Assembly: GCF_037975245.1 (NCBI RefSeq)
Contig: NC_092562.1
Span: forward strand, 10,023,001-10,087,000
Direction: 5' to 3'
Length of the DNA stretch: 64,000 bases
From: Apostichopus japonicus
Taxonomy: Eukaryota > Echinodermata > Holothuroidea > Aspidochirotida > Stichopodidae
Made by a program: the position numbers and the translations under genes. The notes beneath the pieces were generated by a model. That model ran no database searches, was not told the origin of the DNA, and saw nothing but the letters and a program-made list of their open reading frames with translations. Shown here piece by piece: positions 61,600-64,000 of the stretch (positions within the stretch are counted from its first letter, which is position 1; every line of letters begins with the position of its first letter).

Positions 61600-64000
61600 T
61601 TTGGTTTTTAATTCTTGCAACCATTGTTGGAATCATCTTGTAAGTACTGTTGTTTGTCGCCAGATGTATTTCTTTCTGCAGCCGAGCACTTCTGTGTAAG
61701 GTTTGTTTTCTGCCCACCCTTTAAGTGTGCCTGCTTTTGACATGATTCTCCCTGGCTTTTGCTTTTAAGTGCAATGCGTTATCTCACAGTATAATACCAA
61801 AAACACCCTGCCATACCATACCAAAAACACCCTTCACTTACATAATCCTTGAAAGGGGAGCACTTTGATAATGTACCCTAGCTTGGACGTTAATTAATTG
61901 TTAAATAAGCCATGTCATTTTCATTAACAGTAAATTTTAGGGAGATTTTCTCCCCCTTGCAACTTTTGGTGATGCATACAACCTAACTGTGTCGTTACAG
62001 GCATGTTTCAATTGAATCACGAATTCATGACATTGTTTTCATTTAAATAATCGAGAAGTTTATACTTCTTTTTTCCTCTTCTCTTATATTTGTTTGTGTG
62101 TAGATTTTCATCTTCTTTTTCTTATCTGAATAAGACCACAACAGGGTGAAATTCTTTGCTTTGGGACCAACTTGTCTCAGATCCATTTTAAGTTTTGTTA
62201 ATATAACAGTACCTGTATACAGGAGCAGATCTTGGATTTTATAGAGGAGGTGTAGCCCTGGTGTCATTGTAGAAGGAAAGGTGTAGCCCTGGTGTTGTTG
62301 TAGAGGTGTAGTTGTAGAGGCAGAGGTGTAGCCCTGGTGTCGTTAAAGCCGACTCATACGTAGTGGTGGGCCTTTTGGTCCTCCCCCAGAAAAATAAACA
62401 AAAGTGTAGGAGTAAAATGGTGCATTGTGAGGCAGATTTAGGCTATAAATAAGGTGTGCATGGAAAGTTGTGCTAATATTAATTACTCTTCATGTTTTAG
62501 GTTAGCTTCACCCATGACCTGTATGTACCTGGTTAAAGACTAATAGCTAACTATTCTCTTTCCTGGGTTTTTTTTTTTGATAAATTAATGGTAAATTAAA
62601 ATCTGTAAGTTGTAAAATGACTCTCAATGTAGAAGCCAATTTTGAAATTTAGCCAAACTTAGAAATATTTGGCCTTAAAGATGTAATCCCAGAATTTTAC
62701 TTAATAACTGAAATAAGATTATATATTTGCTTTGTCATTCTAATTCACCGTTTGCTACGTGTGAATTAACGAGGCTGTTTGAAGTGCAGCTGTCTTGACG
62801 ATGGAAGACTTTTTTAATTGAAATGTATTTTGTGTTCTGTGTAGGATTTAATGTAATTAAGAGTCGAGTGAAAAGTTTACCAGGTCTGTAGCCTGCAAAA
62901 TGATATTAGCATTTCAATCATTTTAACTACATTTTTGTAGTAAAAATTTGAAATGTTTTATACAACTTTACATGTGTTATAAAAATGCAAGCCATTTGGG
63001 AGAAAGTCTGGAAATTCTGCTCACCCCCCCCCCTTTCCCCAGCCCCTTCCTATTTGATACAGCCCTGAAATTTCAACTTGTGGACAGTATGGTACGCTAG
63101 CAATATAGACTCTCTTTGTTGCTGCAATGATATGGGTGTGCCATTATCTAATAACAATGCCGCTGTAATTCCCTGTCGTTTGATTTCGATCACAAAGCCC
63201 ACCTTTGCTATTTATTCTCATAAAGGAGTGTGGTTTTGTGACCTTTACAAGCATACCTGGAGTTTATGAGAAATACTTAATTTCAGGCACCCTGTAATGT
63301 TGATCATTAATACATACCACCAACCGAGTTTTTCTCTTATGCTTAAGTTTTCTTAAAGTTGTATTCAGCATAATGCTAGCTACCTTTAATCAAGTTTCGA
63401 TCAATAATCGGAGTATATTAAGCAGTAGGATAGCTGGTGAAATTATCTTTGTGCCTTAATACTTTTAACCATATCTATGATATCGGATCTTGATTTATGT
63501 AAAATACGTTCTTGCAGTCAGAATAAAATATGCTGAATTATGATACTTTTTTCTTCTTGAAAAGAAATGAATTGTGTGGCAGTTGTGTTATCTTTTGCAG
63601 TTTTATGACATGTAATCAGGAACCAACAAAATAGAATAAAAATGGCTGGATATGAATAGTTAAGAAAAAAAAGAAAAAAACACTTCGGTTAAGAGGAAAA
63701 TGCATTATTTATAAGCTGTGTGTGAATATTGCTATATATAGGGAGAATGTAGTGAGAGTGCATGGAAATATATCTACATAACGATGCAGCTGGAAGTATA
63801 ATCCACATAAACCGATCCGGTTCATGATGTCACGGATAAACGGACACTGTACGTTTAAAGGGAAGGTGAAAGCCGTTCAACGGCCTCTTGGGTGTTTTGG
63901 TGACTCTAAGGATGATGTTCAAATGCTTAAGTTTAAAACACCTCAACATGAAACAGGTTTATTGCTCAACATGTTAAAATACAATGCCAAAAATTGAGGA
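61600..64000. other. Right end of window, no gene recognised
   Basis: AT-rich sequence with a short imperfect repeat GAGGTGTAGCCCTGGTGT near 62246-62340 (three copies) and a C-run at 63024. No splice-linked frames that resemble a protein family. Confidence 0.4.

Overview
This is a 64 kb, AT-rich window of an intron-rich animal nuclear genome. The three recognisable genes are metazoan, have short phase-consistent exons split by 0.1-7 kb introns, and sit in a dense field of short DNA transposons, SINEs and satellites. Interstitial CCCTAA-type repeats occur twice. Protein similarity and repeat style suggest a marine invertebrate deuterostome, with an echinoderm as best guess; this is inference, since no species marker is present.

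Layout. (1) About 0.8-26.4 kb, minus strand: an RFX1/2/3-clade transcription factor. Eleven coding exons (837-18743) were rebuilt with every splice phase agreeing, giving 693 residues; the C-terminal end lies beyond or very near the left edge. A noncoding first exon probably ends at 26383. (2) About 26.7-33.9 kb: intergenic, rich in mobile DNA, including a foldback element, a MITE-like element carrying telomere-like repeats, a TTAA MITE and a 145-bp direct repeat. (3) 33.9-47.5 kb, minus strand: a complete NDC1 (TMEM48) transmembrane nucleoporin gene, 15 coding exons, 672 residues, with a decayed duplicate of one exon. (4) 47.5-48.6 kb: a short divergent promoter region. (5) 48.6-57.0 kb, plus strand: a TAX1BP3/TIP-1 single-PDZ gene, 4 coding exons, 112 residues, with a possible alternative last exon at 58619-58687. 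(6) 57-64 kb: downstream sequence with minisatellites, TA microsatellites and no recognisable gene.

The most interesting signals are non-coding. Three hammerhead-ribozyme-like motifs lie on the plus strand inside NDC1 introns: one with a complete core at 43358-43396, one decayed at 45654-45684, and one type-III-like at 45768-45833. A 3.65 kb TIR element with helically phased GGACG repeats is nested inside a TTAA-ended MITE at 12.9-16.9 kb. Several small TIR families have readable target-site duplications.

The three genes have no obvious shared pathway: a ciliary-type transcription factor, nuclear pore membrane anchoring, and a small PDZ inhibitor or adaptor. All similarity statements come from memory of the protein families. 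No database search was run.
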